Positions 63,331-64,000 of a stretch of 64,000 bases of DNA are shown piece by piece (position 1 is the first letter of the stretch; the number at the start of each line of letters is the position of its first letter). Origin of the DNA: CBDCWO01 sp965223405. GTDB lineage: Bacteria > Bacteroidota > Bacteroidia > Chitinophagales > Saprospiraceae. Below the pieces are notes generated by a model. It did not search any database. It was not told the origin of the DNA and worked only from the letters and a program-made list of their open reading frames with translations. The position numbers and the translations under genes were made by a program. The stretch is from contig CBDCWO010000006.1 of NCBI GenBank assembly GCA_965223405.1, forward strand, positions 1,364,001 through 1,428,000, given 5' to 3'.

Positions 63331-64000
63331 ATGGATCTAAATGATAAAATATCCACAAAATTATTGACCAGAGGTTGGGTGGTCATTCTGATCACTTTAG
63401 TTTCCTTATTGAGCATTGCCTGGGCTGTGGAGTTTAAGGATACCATTACCGGAAACGTCACCTTACTTTCTGCTAATCCACCTCTGGAATTATTTGCTAA
63501 AACATCGGGGTATATCACCCATTTAAAAAACGAAAACGACACGGTATATTCAGGACAACCCATCGCATATGTTACAGATCGCGATATCACCTGGGATGTA
63601 ATTATTGACTTGGATAATTTGCTGTCGTTCAATCAACGGATCCACCAAGATACCCTTACCGCATACCTAGAAAATCCACACCTGGATGAGCAATTCAAGC
63701 CGGATATTATAACTCTAAAAAAAGCATTGGCACAATATGATTTGGAACAGGAGCTTTACAACCCGAAAAAATTGGTCGCTGAAAAATATCGTCAAATAAA
63801 GACCTGGGAGCAACAATTGGGTATCCTTACTCAAGTGGAAATTCTTAACCGGAGGACCCAGTTATTGGATAGCATATTATTAAAAACAGACGAACAACTA
63901 TTAGCTGATAGCATCATCACCTCCAGGGACTATTCAACCAAAGCACAGGAATCTCTGGCGAAGGCATCAGATGTATGGTTACAAAAGAAGGATCGCACCC
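63331..64000 (+). CDS. HlyD-family membrane-fusion protein, 3' end outside window
   Basis: 223 codons visible with no stop. One N-terminal transmembrane helix (about 16-33: 'VVILITLVSLLSIAWAV') and then a beta-barrel/biotinyl-lipoyl-like segment ('LELFAKTSGYITHLKNENDTVYSGQPIAYVTD') and a charged coiled coil start ('LTQVEILNRRTQLLDSIL'). This is the periplasmic adaptor of tripartite ABC exporters. It directly follows the ABC gene (2-nt gap). Confidence 0.85.
   Translation, partial: MDLNDKISTKLLTRGWVVILITLVSLLSIAWAVEFKDTITGNVTLLSANPPLELFAKTSGYITHLKNENDTVYSGQPIAYVTDRDITWDVIIDLDNLLSFNQRIHQDTLTAYLENPHLDEQFKPDIITLKKALAQYDLEQELYNPKKLVAEKYRQIKTWEQQLGILTQVEILNRRTQLLDSILLKTDEQLLADSIITSRDYSTKAQESLAKASDVWLQKKDRT

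Noticed and set aside
1..64000. tRNA, rRNA, tmRNA, retron or defence-island genes
   Set aside because: None recognised by eye in any intergenic stretch; a covariance-model scan would be decisive and was not possible.

Overview
The window is about 40% GC and reads as one contiguous chromosomal segment of a Bacteroidota bacterium, most likely from the Saprospiria (order Saprospirales). Evidence seen directly: several secreted proteins end in type IX secretion (T9SS) sorting domains of both type A and the 'gliding motility-associated' type B; a Bat (Bacteroides aerotolerance) operon is complete from its DUF58 gene onward; upstream regions carry the Bacteroidota promoter element TAnnTTTG; there is an archaeal/eukaryotic-type ProRS; and some genes start at TTG. 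The order-level placement is inference from protein style, such as a Cys-Asp rich ICDNNIDDDGDGLIDC motif. No rRNA, tRNA, CRISPR array, phage or classical defence island was recognised.

Layout. 1-7.5 kb: end of a DUF3298 gene, then the Bat operon (DUF58, BatD-like membrane protein, BatA, BatB, BatC, short BatD-like, BatD) with very short gaps or overlaps. 7.5-17.9 kb: secreted or lipid-anchored proteins (DM13/T9SS, FG-GAP/T9SS, sorbosone-dehydrogenase-like lipoprotein), asnS, an intact 1.29-kb ISKra4-like element with perfect ends and 8-bp target duplication, and a T9SS gene whose sorting domain is out of frame. 18-22.6 kb (minus): a T9SS type B protein, LptC and a CNNM/CBS/CorC membrane protein. 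22.7-26 kb: pssA, rsmI, a His-rich metal-binding lipoprotein, and an IS630 element. 26-27.5 kb: a gene-poor, apparently decayed stretch. 27.5-45 kb: gyrB, tsaE, ald, outer-membrane and glycine-rich proteins, an S9 peptidase translationally coupled to glyS, a 144-aa protein of unknown function, prfC, a CBS protein, a FadL-type porin, a low-complexity secreted protein and proS. 45-64 kb: xerD, two MscS channels, queD, holB-ricT-lpdA, dcd, a phosphopantetheinyl transferase, gcvP, bamA, and an ABC exporter followed by a membrane-fusion protein that runs off the end.

The gene content is largely housekeeping plus cell-envelope and secretion functions. The unexpected part is non-coding. First, there is a dispersed family of degenerate arrays with strict 7-nt periodicity (about 8961-9122, 19551-19983, 27503-27535, 58563-58617). 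Where these arrays abut genes they begin exactly at a TAG stop codon and run purine-rich on the coding strand. Second, there is a 162-bp element that is palindromic over its whole length (26279-26440 and 31386-31547), plus a one-armed copy at 37791, which looks like a TA-targeting MITE. These, together with the two IS elements that place their ORFs in different frames around A-runs (one shift of +1, one of -1), are the most interesting signals here.
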